64,000 nucleotides of DNA from Isoetes taiwanensis (lineage: Eukaryota; Streptophyta; Lycopodiopsida; Isoetales; Isoetaceae): NCBI GenBank assembly GCA_021234155.1, contig JAJEKV010000023.1:2346557-2410556 (forward strand). Direction: 5' to 3'. The notes below the pieces were generated by a model. That model saw nothing but the letters and a program-made list of their open reading frames with translations, was not told the DNA's origin and made no database searches. The position numbers and the translations under genes were made by a program. This document shows, one piece after another, positions 49,061 to 61,800 of the stretch; position 1 is the first letter of the stretch; every line of letters begins with the position of its first letter.

Positions 49061-51665
49061 CTTTAACAGATCATGTATATACACACTCAGCTGTTTCCTC
49101 TGGCACGACGCTGAATGCTACCTTATCACATCATTGTACAACTTTGTATAGTGTGTCAGCATGCCTATTACTATTAAGGTTATTCCCCAAAAACCCTTTT
49201 GTGGCAGGTTTTTTTTTTTTTTTTTTCGGCGAAACTTTGTTTCTTTGTTTTCTTTGTTTGAGTCCCATAGGCCAGTTGGTCTCCATGGTTCAACTCAGTA
49301 CTATTTTTTCATTATGAGTAGTTCGCATATATGCAGCCACCTACTATCCACGGTTGTAGAAAATCTGTTGAGATGAATGAGAAGTCTGTCTGTCCGTCCG
49401 TCCATCCGTCTGTGGGAGTTTTTGTCATATTTCTGCGAGCCCATCTCTAGAATTGGAGAGCCAGGTGCACGAGAGTCGAGAAGTTGAAATGGTGGAGAAT
49501 GATGGACAACCCCCTCCTCCACTTTGTATTGTCGTAACATTTTGAGAACACCCAATTGATAGTTGCGCGTATCTAAATTATTGAGTGAGTGTTTTCTTCC
49601 TTTGAAATATAGGCATCCTCTCCTATTTGTGTGGAATATTCTTAGATTTGAACTCAACATCATGGCATTATGGGTTTTATTAGCAAACTCAATAATACAA
49701 CCATATTTCCATTTCTTTATCTTATTATTTATCATTTATAATTTTATTGCAATAATTCGACACCTAAGGGATCATGAGTTTGAAACTTGATCATAAAGAA
49801 CTTCCATGACCAGCATAATATTACAACATGGAATGCATTTACTCCATTAATGCATCGCTTCATACCACACTCAAAGGTTGGCGGACCACCTTAAATATAT
49901 CATATAGTGCCGACACGTTTCAAACCGAAAATGCCAACTTTTAACAACTAGGCTATAATATAATGTAATGCCTTTTGACACATTTGTTTTTTACAATGAT
50001 AGTGACAACTCATCACCTTATGCAATTGAAGATTCGGGAAACAATAACAGCCACCACCTTATTAAAGTCCTAAATTTAGGCTGGGGACCATGTCGAGTGT
50101 TGACGTGAAGGCAAGGCTGAGATAATGGAGGTCCATGACATCCCTGGATACATTTGTACCTAGTTAGGATTGGAAAAAAGCTATACAGTTCTTGGAATTG
50201 ATGATCAAACATGGGCAGTTCAGAGTTATTGCACATTAAGATTCAAGTCTTACGAGTGATTGCCATTATGCATGCCAATATTTACTGGACAAACTACCAA
50301 CAATGTACTGACACTGAATTGTATCATATGGCATGTCACGTATTTGCTATATTGAATGTTATTTCGAGTAATAATGTTGGCCCGATCAGTTTCCGTAGTT
50401 TTATAACATAAGATTGTTAGTGGTTTTTCAATGTATTCGTAGCAAAAATAGTAGAATGCTGACGGTGGCAGTTCAGTTAGGGCCAGAAGGCGTATTCTGC
50501 TGTTAGGGGATGGTCGGTTTGGGATAAGATGGGGCGTGGGCTTACGCACAGTGGTAGCTGGGTACCGGTTGGCCAGTGGGCCTGTTGCAGTGGCGAGGTG
50601 AGGCCGATGGTGATCTGCTCCAGCTGCTTCGATTGCTTTGAGGCTCAAGCCCATATGCCAGGTTTCTTAGGCTGATGGAGCGGGAAAGGAGAAGGAAGCT
50701 TTGTATGAAGAGGTCGAAGGGCTTTTGCTCGGGAGTAAATTGCTCTACGCCTTCTCCAGCGTTCAAGTGGGCAATCCCGAGCATTTGTATGCATGTGCGT
50801 GTTCGGATGGACTTGGCTTTTCGCGGATCGCTCAATTTGATATTGAGCATAATAGTACAGCAAACAAAGCCCACGGATTGGCCCACGGATCCCTTCATTT
50901 TCTTATGGTTTTCGTTGAGTACCCATTTCCGGTGGTCTGAAGGCTTTGCTCGAATTGGGGCTGATCGGTTTTGTGCTAACAAAGGCCTACAGTGTGACAA
51001 ATGTTCTTGTTTCCTGATGAATGAATGACCGGTTTTTGTGCTTGTAACAAGTTAAGCATTTGATGCTTTATCCTCACGCTTATAGCAGCCCCCGGGATAA
51101 AGTAGCGACAATTGGCGAATTTGATGAAGCGTGAGAAAGGGGCTAGTTTGATCTTTACGGATCTCTGGCCATCTGCTCTCTTGTTTATCTGTATCCGTTG
51201 CCCTCCCTTGTAATAGCTGTTTGTAATTTTGTGATGGCCGCCCCTTCTAATAGCAGGTCGAACTTTTTCCCTAATATTACGTTTCTGGGCAATGGTTCGT
51301 GGGCATTTTTCTGCCCCTATTTTGTGGGGTCAATTTGACCCCTGTTAGACTTTGCACCTGCGGCCTGGATTTCTGGAGCCGGCATATTCTGTGCAAGATG
51401 CCGTCATTAGACGGCCTAAAATCATATAAAATTTCATGGTGTATGCTCATTCATAGTTTATCGAGTAGTGGGGTCATATGTTGGTCCAATAGTGCAAGAT
51501 CCTTATGTCATATGTGTATATTAGAATAGAATTTGGCTGGGAAATTGAAGGTTACCTATTTTTGAAAATGTACAGATACGGATTAATGTACACTTCGACG
51601 AAAATAGAACCCAACCTCTAGGTTTTAAGAAAAAAGGAGGGAACAAGCTCTCTCTCTTTCGGGCT
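49061..51665. other. Intergenic DNA upstream of TAF12
   Basis: It contains a T18-20 run at 49,211-49,230 and a GTCT/GTCC run at 49,386-49,412. Around 50,440-51,040 GC rises and several frames stay open on both strands (up to 152 codons minus, 117 plus), but none shows a recognised domain or coherent splicing. The last 165 bases before 51,666 should hold the TAF12 promoter and leader; no clear TATA box was seen. Confidence 0.45.
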
Positions 51666-54265
51666 ATGGCTTCTTCGCAGGAGGGCACCAGCAATGGCGG
51701 CACTCCGGCCGCTGTCTCCGTCCCAATACCAGATGCCGCACGTCCTCCTGTGGACAAGGTATTTCCTTAACTCTGTAGCTCTTTTAGCGTGAAAAACCTA
51801 GCCTTTAGCCTCCTTTTTTTTTCCTTGACGTCTCACGATCCTAAAATGTGTGTTTATCCTGCCATGCATTATCCTTGTAAGCACCATTTTTAAACATGCA
51901 AATTTTTTTTTCCCAAGAAATGGGGTTTTAGGACCTGGTTCTGAATTTATTTTGTTTAGATGGATGGTGCTTTACCTTCGTCACAAACGCCGGCGGTTAA
52001 GCAAGCGCAGCGACAAGCTTCCTCACCTGCTTTGCATGAAGTACAGCATAGACCACCGCAACAGCAAACCTTACCCCAACAACAGACTCAACAACAGCAG
52101 AATCAGAAGCAGCAACAAATGCAGCAAACCCAACGGGCTCAATCTCATGTTCCTATTACTGGAACAGTGGCTGCGAAACCTGGTGGCCAGGTAAAGTTAT
52201 GGTCGTTCCACTTTTCGCAAAATAAGTTAGTATTTGCCCTTGTAGGTTAGATAGCTTTCAGTACAGCCTGTGTGTGTGATTTCATGTTATGCTTAATGTT
52301 TCACAGTTCTTGTGCAGAGAATGCAAGGACAACAGCAAGTACCAAGAGCATCTGCAGCGCCATATATGGCAGCCTCACCCCAGATGCATTATCCAGCTTC
52401 AACAAATGCATATCCTTATCAGCAGTGGCCTTCCAATCAGCCAAGACCATCTATGCCATATCAAGGTCAACAAGTAGCAACAAGGCCACAACAACAATAT
52501 TCACAACAGCAACAAATTCATTATGCAAACCAAAGGAGTTTTTCTACCATGGGAGCCCAACCAAATGTATCAAATGTAAAGACTGCTACCCAGGTATTCT
52601 GGTCACATTAAGGTTCTCTAATATATAAGGTTTAAGTTTGTGTATTGTTCTGCATTATGTGTGCCATATGTTGGAGACTATTTTCCACTGATTATTGGTA
52701 TTCCATTTGCAGAGGTCCAGGCAACACAGCAGTACTCAAGGGCATCTTCAGCCATATCACCTGCAGCACAAATGCCAGCATATCCAGGCCAGCCCCAACA
52801 ATGGATGTCGGTCAGCCCAGGGTAATGCATCAACAGTCATCCATGCAGTACCAAACTCAGTTCCAACAGCAAGCAGCACAAAGGCAGCAGCAATTGCGTC
52901 AAAACCCACAGTATGTTCACCAACAACAATATCAACAACCACTTTCCCAGCAAGTGCGGCCCGAATCTCTTGCTCAAAAAGAGCTCAGGTTTCATGGGAA
53001 CCCAACCTGGTGTACCTGGTGTGAAAAGTGTTGGGAAGGCTTCTGAACCTAGTAATCGCATTTTAGGAAAAGCGAAGCATTCAAGAAATCGTTGCTCAGG
53101 TATGCTTCTTACATCGATTATAAAAGCATAATACAGGGTTGGAAATACCACATGATAATTGGAATTAGATTGGATACTAATAGTGCAATTATACTTGGTG
53201 GACATGGGCAGCCTAACATCTCAGCTAGATATCTTGAGACATTTGCGTGTAGTGTATGCATGGCAACATGTTCTTTGGTAGGATCAAGTGGCTCTGTATC
53301 AAGTATCATTGCCGAAAGCAAGCATCACAACATGGTTGTCATGAATAATAATAACCTGCAAGACAGTACTAAAATATCACTTATCTGTTGTTGCATAAAT
53401 GGCAGATGGTATTAGAATTAGAAGAAATTTATTTGGCTCGTCTGGTTTTTTACAGTGGCATACTGTTTCTTGGTTGTGTGTCTAATACGCTTCTTTCATT
53501 GTTATTATAGGTCGATCCACATGAGAAGCTGGATCCGGAAGTTGAAGACGTCTTGCTGGAAATTGCTGATGACTTTGTTGAAACAGTAATGATCTTGCAT
53601 GCCTCAAGTTATGATAATTTCCCATGTTCTCTTTATAGCTATGCAATAAGTATTAGGTGATGCACAAAGACTGCTTTGGTGAGTCTGGATTTTGGATGTT
53701 TTGGGTTTTGGTGGATGGTTTTGTTGGCTTTTTCTAAGTCATCTTTGGCAGGTGACAACGTTTGCTTGTGCATTGGCTAAGCATCGAAAATCTTCTATTT
53801 TGGAAGCAAAAGATGTTCTGCTACATTTGGGTGAGATGGCGGTATAAATTTCTGGATTAGCGCGATTATGTTTCTTGCTAACTTCATTTTTATGAATTTG
53901 CTATAGAAAGGAATTGGAACATGGCAATTCCTGGATTTGGAGGAGATGAATACCGATCATATAAGAGGCCCGATTGAGTAAAACTTCTGTAAAAATACAT
54001 AATATTGATCTTATCTTATTTTAATTAAAAACATCATAATGTTTTTTAACTTTTCTATCTTTGGTTTTGCCAGTCAGTAAGTGAGCTGCATAGGCAACGG
54101 CTTGCCTCGGTATGATTTACATCATTATATGCTTATGTTCTTGGTGTCTTGCTAAGTCAGTTCTAATGTTCTTTCATGACTTCTCAGGTCCGACAGTCAC
54201 TAGCAGCAGGATCGGAGGGCATCACAAAGAATGCCTCTCAAAACAACCCACAATATGGAAGCTGA
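51666..54265 (+). CDS. TAF12: Transcription initiation factor TFIID subunit 12 (TAF12), with coding breaks
   Basis: Nine exons are seen: 51,666-51,758; 51,960-52,190; 52,318-52,593; 52,715-53,099; 53,511-53,585; 53,752-53,830; 53,907-53,970; 54,074-54,109; 54,188-54,265. Most introns are GT-AG and phase-consistent. Exons 2-4 encode a Gln-rich N-terminal region. The histone fold runs from [11 protein letters not shown] (end of exon 4) through [20 protein letters not shown] and [20 protein letters not shown] to [23 protein letters not shown]12 pairs with TAF4 in TFIID and with ADA1 in SAGA in the nucleus. Oddities: exon 4 needs three single-base corrections, all in homopolymers (near 52,823, 52,977 and 53,067). 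Exon 7 ends at cccgattgag with no GT donor, and its frame meets a stop at 53,974. It may be a functional gene with assembly errors or a recent pseudogene. Confidence 0.88.
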
Positions 54266-55146
54266 ACATTGTCACATGTACATGTCCACTTTAAGCTGTA
54301 TATTTTCCATGAGATGAGATGAAATCAAGATGGGGTGAGATCAGATGAGATGAAAAGTTTATTATAAGGTCTTTGAAGATATTTAAATGATCATTCATAG
54401 CCATCAACGTGCAGCCACATTTTTGTCCTCCTTTCAAGTGTCTCAATTAGAGGTGCATCTGCTCTTCTATCGAACAACAATTTTCATGCCCACAAGAAAT
54501 ATATTTTGATAAGCAAGATTCATCTCACTTTATATGGTGCGTCTGTTCTGTGCATAATGGCTTATTTATGGTGTTTGAAAGAGTGGAAAGTTAAGATTGA
54601 GGTTGTTAATATTTTTCTAATATGTCCAAATGATTGGGCATGGCCCAAACAAGCAATGGTGTTCTGAGGCGCTCTTTTTCTTGGTTCGTGGCCCTTAGAA
54701 AATTTATGATGGCTTCAGTCTTGCAGAGAGGGAATCCTTTCTATGATCAACATACAGGAACGAGATGAGAAATACAAATATGTTGGTTGCAGTCTATTCA
54801 ATTGGTGCATTTCCATTCTGGTAGACGTTTTTGTGAGGCCATCTTTCCATTCTTCGCACGGGGAAATAGTGATGGATGAAGTAACGTTTATTGCAACATA
54901 TAATGCAGATACAATTTTTGTTTGCACTGAATTTAATTTGAAGCCAAACTTCTCCTTAGATTGACATTGAAGCTAAACTTTCCTTAGATTGACACTTGGC
55001 AAACAAAATTTTAGGGCAATAATGCCCTGTCCGGGACTTCGTAGATGCGAATCTTTATTCGAGATTTTGTGGATGGGAATCTTGTCTTGCTATTCGAGAT
55101 TTCTTTGAGGTTCGAATCCCTCAACTGCAAGAAAAAAAATTTAAAA
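54266..55146. other. TAF12 downstream region; B-box-like motif at ~55,089
   Basis: No gene recognised. ggttcgaatccctcaactgc at about 55,089-55,108 matches the Pol III B-box consensus closely and is followed by an A-rich run (55,112-55,123). A SINE tail is therefore possible, but no convincing A box was found upstream. Confidence 0.35.
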
Positions 55147-56330
55147 CTAAAAAATCTCAAAAGTCAACGATCAAAGTCAATATGACTCACGGGCCCTTCT
55201 GAGATGTGGCTAAAATTTGCCCTTCAAATTGAATGGCAAGGTGAAAACTTGCCCTTAAAAAAAAATTAGGGGTCCCATCCAAATTTAAGGCTTGCTTTCG
55301 GCTTTGATGGAGCCCGGGCATGGGCAATTTTGTGCTCAGAACTAAGCTTGGGTGTAGAAGGCAATGTAAAAGGCGGAGAAAAGGATAAAAAGCGGCTTGG
55401 GCTCATCCTTTTGAAGGAGAAAAAATGCTTGGGCTCACCCTTTCGTTTTCCTGAGCTTAGGCAAAGGATAAAAAATAGCATCTAATAGTTCAATTTGTGC
55501 CTATAATCTAAGCTAGAATCGCTAGATTATGTAGCGACAGATAATCTAAGCTAAATTTGCGGATTATGTAGCGGCGGATAATCTAAGCTAGAATCTGCCG
55601 GATTATGTAGCGACTTCTTTGTTGCAATATCTGGATGAATTGGGGCCGCGAGAGATTGTGGCGATGTCCGTGTTGGAGGCGATTAGGATGGCTTGTTGAA
55701 TAGCTTGAAGCGTGTTCAATGAATGGAAGATGCTTTCATTTTTGTCAACATCCTAGCCTAAGCATGCTTCTACCTAAATGTGTGCTCCAAGATAACATGC
55801 CTTATTCATTCAATTTACGTGTTCATATTCCATCCACTTTCGGTTTGTTGTCACTAAGTTCTACACACTTCGAGCATACTTAGAATCTTAACTTCAACCA
55901 TCCATTCCATTCGAGCAGATTCCATAATACGTTAGCATATGTAAATCAGTTGCCTTAGTGTATAATTGCATAGTAGCGTATTGATGTCGTACATCTCAAA
56001 ATGTTGGATCTAATCACAAATATCGTCTCCATCTATCAACCAAATAAGGTGCCAAGGCATTACATTATGCCCCTATACCATGGACTACGATTTAATATAG
56101 GTGCCTAACCACGATTTTCCAAAAATACTTTACTTATGTTTGTTTTAAGTTTGTTGTGACGCTCCCAGAATCTATATGATGCTCCCATCGTACAGATAGG
56201 GCAAATTTCCCTCCCGTGGCAACTACATCACCATAGAAAGGCCCTTTGTCTAACTCGGACCATTGCGAATGGCCAAATGTCCGGGTGAGGAACACAGAGG
56301 TGTCATTCGTCCCACATCCTCTATGGGAAT
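55147..56330 (-). repeat. Right arm of the ~1.1-kb inverted repeat (partner 43,101-44,215)
   Basis: The reverse complement matches the left arm from cccatagaggatgtgggacg (56,326 downward) to tgagattttt (55,147). It is longer than the left arm mainly because of a 38-bp repeat expanded to three copies at 55,503-55,616. On this side the LTR part continues into a nearly complete LTR up to 57,600. Confidence 0.9.
55503..55616. repeat. 38-bp minisatellite, three units
   Basis: Units begin ataatctaagctagaat at 55,503, 55,541 and 55,579, and each ends gattatgtagcg(g/a)c. The left arm of the inverted repeat has a single equivalent unit near 43,808-43,845. The units differ from each other at a few positions. 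Confidence 0.85.
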
Positions 56331-57600
56331 ACTATATAGCGGAAGCATACGTACATGTTAGCACACAACAATCATGTTCAAAATAATAGACCACCACGAA
56401 GGGTGGTCCGTCCATCACATCATCTACATGGTAATACAAGTACAAGATAGCATATGCAATATACCATAAATAAGGGCTCTACCCTGGGCTCAGTCTCCAT
56501 GGGGTCGACTAACGATCAGGGCCTCAAGATAATAGCCGACAGAGGTATAACATGGCATTGGCTGGCATAGAACAATGGCTAGGGTAATCCACTCCATCTG
56601 CCCCTCCTGTGCACACTTTGTAGATAGGCTGAAACATGCTATGGCGTGATTGTAGCCTTTCAGAAACGCAATCTCATGGAGTCGTCCTATGAGACTAACT
56701 CCGGGTTACATCTATCCAGTTCGATGAGGCAGGTCAGGGAGGCGTCCCCTTCTTGACCACGATGGATCCCTGGGTGTACTAGAGAATGCACGCCTCCTTA
56801 GCGACCCCCACATTCGTACCCGACTTGAACCCCCCAAAATCCCTGGGCTGCCTCGACGCGCCCATCGAGCCCAGGATGTCCATATAGGCACGTTTTCTGC
56901 GACCCAAGAGGTGCTGGACCCATATCCGGCCCCAACGCGAGAACCACTTATAAGCCTAGCACACTGTAGGCCTGTAGGGGTCTTGTAGCCACGCTAGGCA
57001 AGACCCCACCCCCGTTTCACCAGCGTAGCCATTATCTGGTGCTAAATCACGATATAGCATCCACAGCCAGACGGGCCATTGTGCACAGGCCGTATTTACT
57101 GGGTCTTAAGGTTCTAGCTAGAGACATCTCTACTTCTAGGAAACTTTCAGGTCTCTACGCTCCCTCAGGAGAAACAGAAAGAGAGAACACAATCATAATC
57201 AAAGTATCCATCATCATCTTAGTAACACATAAAAGAGAAATTAACCATTCCATCTAATCAGATAAGGTTTAGCTGAAGCACAGATTATCTAGGGACTAAC
57301 TAGTCTCTTGGCTAGAGCCATTGTCACAAAAGCCTTCTATTCTTCAAGTGCGGTTTGCGGTGGTGGCTCCTCCTCCTTTCCTCCGGCTCTCCCCAAATTG
57401 ATTTGGGGCAAAATGGGGGGTAGGGCTAATTTGCTCTCAAACTTAGCAAGTTCTCCCCCGCCAATCGACTTGGGCGGTGGCACCCTTAGTTGGCTGACTT
57501 TTACTAATTAATAACCTAATTAGGTTATTTACTCACTAATATGTTAGCGTAGCTAATACAAACCCTTTTAGGTTACCAAGATATTTATACTCATTTACTT
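56165..57600 (-). mobile_element. Minus-strand LTR of the same gypsy family, chimeric subtype
   Basis: Read on the minus strand, 57,596 to 56,165 follows the 34.95-36.38 kb LTR block by block: cctaaaagggtttgtattagc, caagtcgattgg, gaaccttaagacccagta, and gatgatgtgatggacggacc. After the equivalent of 36,380 it switches to the same non-matching sequence as at 43,285 onward. No element interior is attached, so it is either a solo LTR or a fragment. Confidence 0.8.
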
Positions 57601-58119
57601 TTGGCAAAGGTATTCTCCAATAGAGAAAATTGTAGGATCATGACCGCCAAACACCATGACTTTTGATATATCTGCATTCATTTTTTTTAGCATAAAAAAC
57701 ATCCAACACGTTCAAAAGCTGCTGTAAACCACTTGCAGACTTGGAGACTCGTATTATGTCATCTGCAAATAGCAAAAGCTGAATAACATACTTCCCAAGT
57801 CTAGCTCCCGCTCCATCAAATCTAGCCAACAAACTTTCAAGCTCATCCATAATTAGCCCGAAAAGGGAAGGGGAACACGAGCAACTCTTTTTAACCTCGA
57901 TTGTGTTTGGAACTTTTATTGGTCCAATAAAAGGAAAAGGGACTTCTACTAAGACCTATTTATATAGACAAGCGACAACATTTTTCAAATCTTCTGGGAC
58001 ATTTAGGTCATTTAACCTCGAAGCAAGTTCTTTTCTACTGATGCTATCAAATGCTTTAGTTAAATCAATAAAAGCCACAAACCTTTTATTTCCAGAGCCT
58101 TTTGCCCCCTTTGCCATTC

Positions 58120-58690
58120 TTCGCAATAGCACAAGATCACAAATCGTTTCAAAAGGAAAGAAGAAGAAGAAGAGATTTTAACGTCACGCCACAAGGCAGC
58201 GTCCTATCGGACATGTGACACTTTACAACACACCCAGATGGGTCCTGCCCCCACCACTTTACATTGCTGAAGTGGGTCCTTCCCCCACCAACTTTACATT
58301 GCATGGCCACTTTCACAACGAGGCGTTGAACCCGTGACCTTGGGTATGGCAGTTTAACGTCTTACCAAGGAGGTTGTCAAGGTAGGCGTCCAAGGCTCGG
58401 CCTTCAAGTGAGGATTAGAGCGTATAAAAACATTTCCCTAGGAACTATGAATTTGGCTATCATTGGATACAACTTCAAAATAAGATGCGACTACTAAAAC
58501 TCAACGATGAGACACCTTCATTCCACATCCTAAAGCTCAAGGATGACATCAAATATGTACATGTAAGCTTTTTGCTTAGCAATACCAGGCAATTGTTGCT
58601 AGTTTTTCTTCGTTTTAAATTCTACTCACTAGAATTCAGAATTGCAAGTTAATATTAAAAACCCGATTTGCAGTACAATCTTAATAGGGG
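58120..58690. repeat. Direct-repeat copy 1 (partner 63,650-64,000)
   Basis: Flanks of the SINE (caatagcacaagatcacaaa before it; gaggttgtcaaggtaggcgt and about 320 bases after it) match 63,650-64,000 with roughly 5-8 percent difference. The partner is cut off by the window end, so its full length is unknown. Confidence 0.9.
58160..58371 (-). mobile_element. tRNA-derived SINE (~210 bp) inserted in the LINE relic
   Basis: On the minus strand it starts at about 58,371: ccttggtaagacgttaaact, then gccatacccaagg and gtcacgggttcaacgcctcg. That is a tRNA-like head with an A-box-like tggtaagacg and a B-box-like ggttcaacgcc about 32 bases apart. The body repeats a gtaaagt.ggtggggg.aggaccca block twice and ends in a (CTT)n run at about 58,160-58,174. 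The paralogous LINE copy at 63,660-63,700 lacks exactly this segment, which gives an empty-site comparison. Confidence 0.7.
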
Positions 58691-60095
58691 CCAAATTGCA
58701 TTTCAGGATGCTCCATGTATCTTTATTGAAAAAATCCATTTCATGAAGTTTTCCAATATTGGATAAATTCGTATGCATAAACAGGGAACCATATCTTCCA
58801 TAACATTTGGAAGTCTGAAAAATAACTTCGTCTTATGTATTTGTCATAAAAGAATGATAATCCTTACAATAAAGTTGTTATGGTGAAAGGGATCATCATC
58901 TTAAACCTTCCCTCTCGTATTATTATTTTCAAAAAAAAAAAAAAAAAAACTATGACAACATCTAGGATTTATAGCAAATGTTGAGCGGGGCCGTATAATC
59001 TGGCTGACAACATTTCAAGAAATGAAATGATGGGGAAGCCGGGTATCATTTACAAATTCATTAGAATGTTCCAAAAATAGGGTACCTTGTAGTCCCAGAA
59101 GGCAGCACATCAGACTTTGGCTTGTTTTATGTCAAAGTTGATTAGCCGAAGCAACGACAGACGTTAACAGACAACTTAATATTGGCCGCAGCAGGTCCTG
59201 AAACAAATAATAATAATGTATTGATCAAGTCATTTTAACCCCCAAGGTCTATCTGGCAAAAAAGACAGTCTTCGTTTTCCAAGACGCTCATTCCAGCGCA
59301 TGAAGTCAGGACTTGTGTTTGCCCAAAAGTATGTTGATCATTCAAGTTTTTTGTTAGTTTTTGGAGCACTTGTCACATTTTTTGCTGGATCTTTTGAAAA
59401 GTGGTGGCAGGTACTGTATAACAACAATGTAAACGGAGTAAGAACTTTCTCAGCTTTGATTCCTTATCGGAAAAATCCAGAAAGTAATGCACATCTTGTT
59501 TGCTGTTCGTTTGTCCAGACATGAGATTTGCCTATAGATTTAGCATCAAAGGAATGTTTAGAGATGAGACAGATATTATGCTGCAATTTTACAAAAAACT
59601 TGTAATCTTGTCCAAGCTATGCGACATTTTCATGGCGTATGCATGATTAATGGTTTCGTACATTCTAGAATCTGCTAAAAGCTTCATAAACATTGGCTGC
59701 AATAAACATCATGTTTCTATTTAACTGAACATAAGGTGGTATATGCATAGAGGAAACACATGAGAGTTGACTGCATCATGAAGCTATTTTGAATGATGGC
59801 AAGGATGTGTATGGGACATTTCCATTATTGCGTGACCTTCCTACCCTTGAGGCTTGATATTTTCTAATTAAGGCAAGCACCTGGTACTGCTTTTATAGTG
59901 AAATATCCCAGCGACCAACATTTCCTTCAGTGTTTTGATAATGAGCTGTTGTATTTTTTACTTAATTCATGGACCATGACAGTCATCCATAAACCAACAG
60001 TTTATCATTGTCCTGTCCTAGAGTGTGATTTGCACGTATATGACTGTTTTCAGTGCTTGTGCTACCATAAAATATCTGTGTTGAGGCATGTCTAG
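58691..60095. other. Non-coding stretch with an A18-20 run at 58,930-58,950
   Basis: No gene recognised. The 74-codon frame at 59,300-59,524 has no known motif. The A-run could be the tail of an old retroposed sequence. Confidence 0.4.

Positions 60096-61800
<1,705 letters not shown>

Larger units (their letters stand above)
57640..58690 (-). mobile_element. LINE relic on the minus strand, interrupted by a SINE
   Basis: On the minus strand from about 58,150: ETICDLVLLRRMAKGAKGSG, then FVAFIDLTKAFDSISRKELA (RT motif with the first catalytic Asp), then SPSLFGLIMDELESLL, LLLFADDIIRVSKSASGLQQ (catalytic FADD) and LNVLDVFYAKK. This is a non-LTR RT palm, different from the LINE at 46-49 kb. Upstream parts (58,371-58,690) are shared with 63,688-64,000. 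Frames are broken and the 3' part is missing. Confidence 0.8.

Noticed and set aside
50542-51000. Overlapping open frames on both strands as a gene divergent from TAF12
   Set aside because: Several frames are open at once because of local GC content. None has a recognised domain or consistent exon structure.
52695-53024. Alternative reading of TAF12 exon 4 in the fully open frame
   Set aside because: That frame is Ser/Thr/Ala-rich and does not lead into the histone fold, whereas the two shifted frames give Gln-rich sequence continuous with exons 2-3 and the conserved GKRSIQE start.
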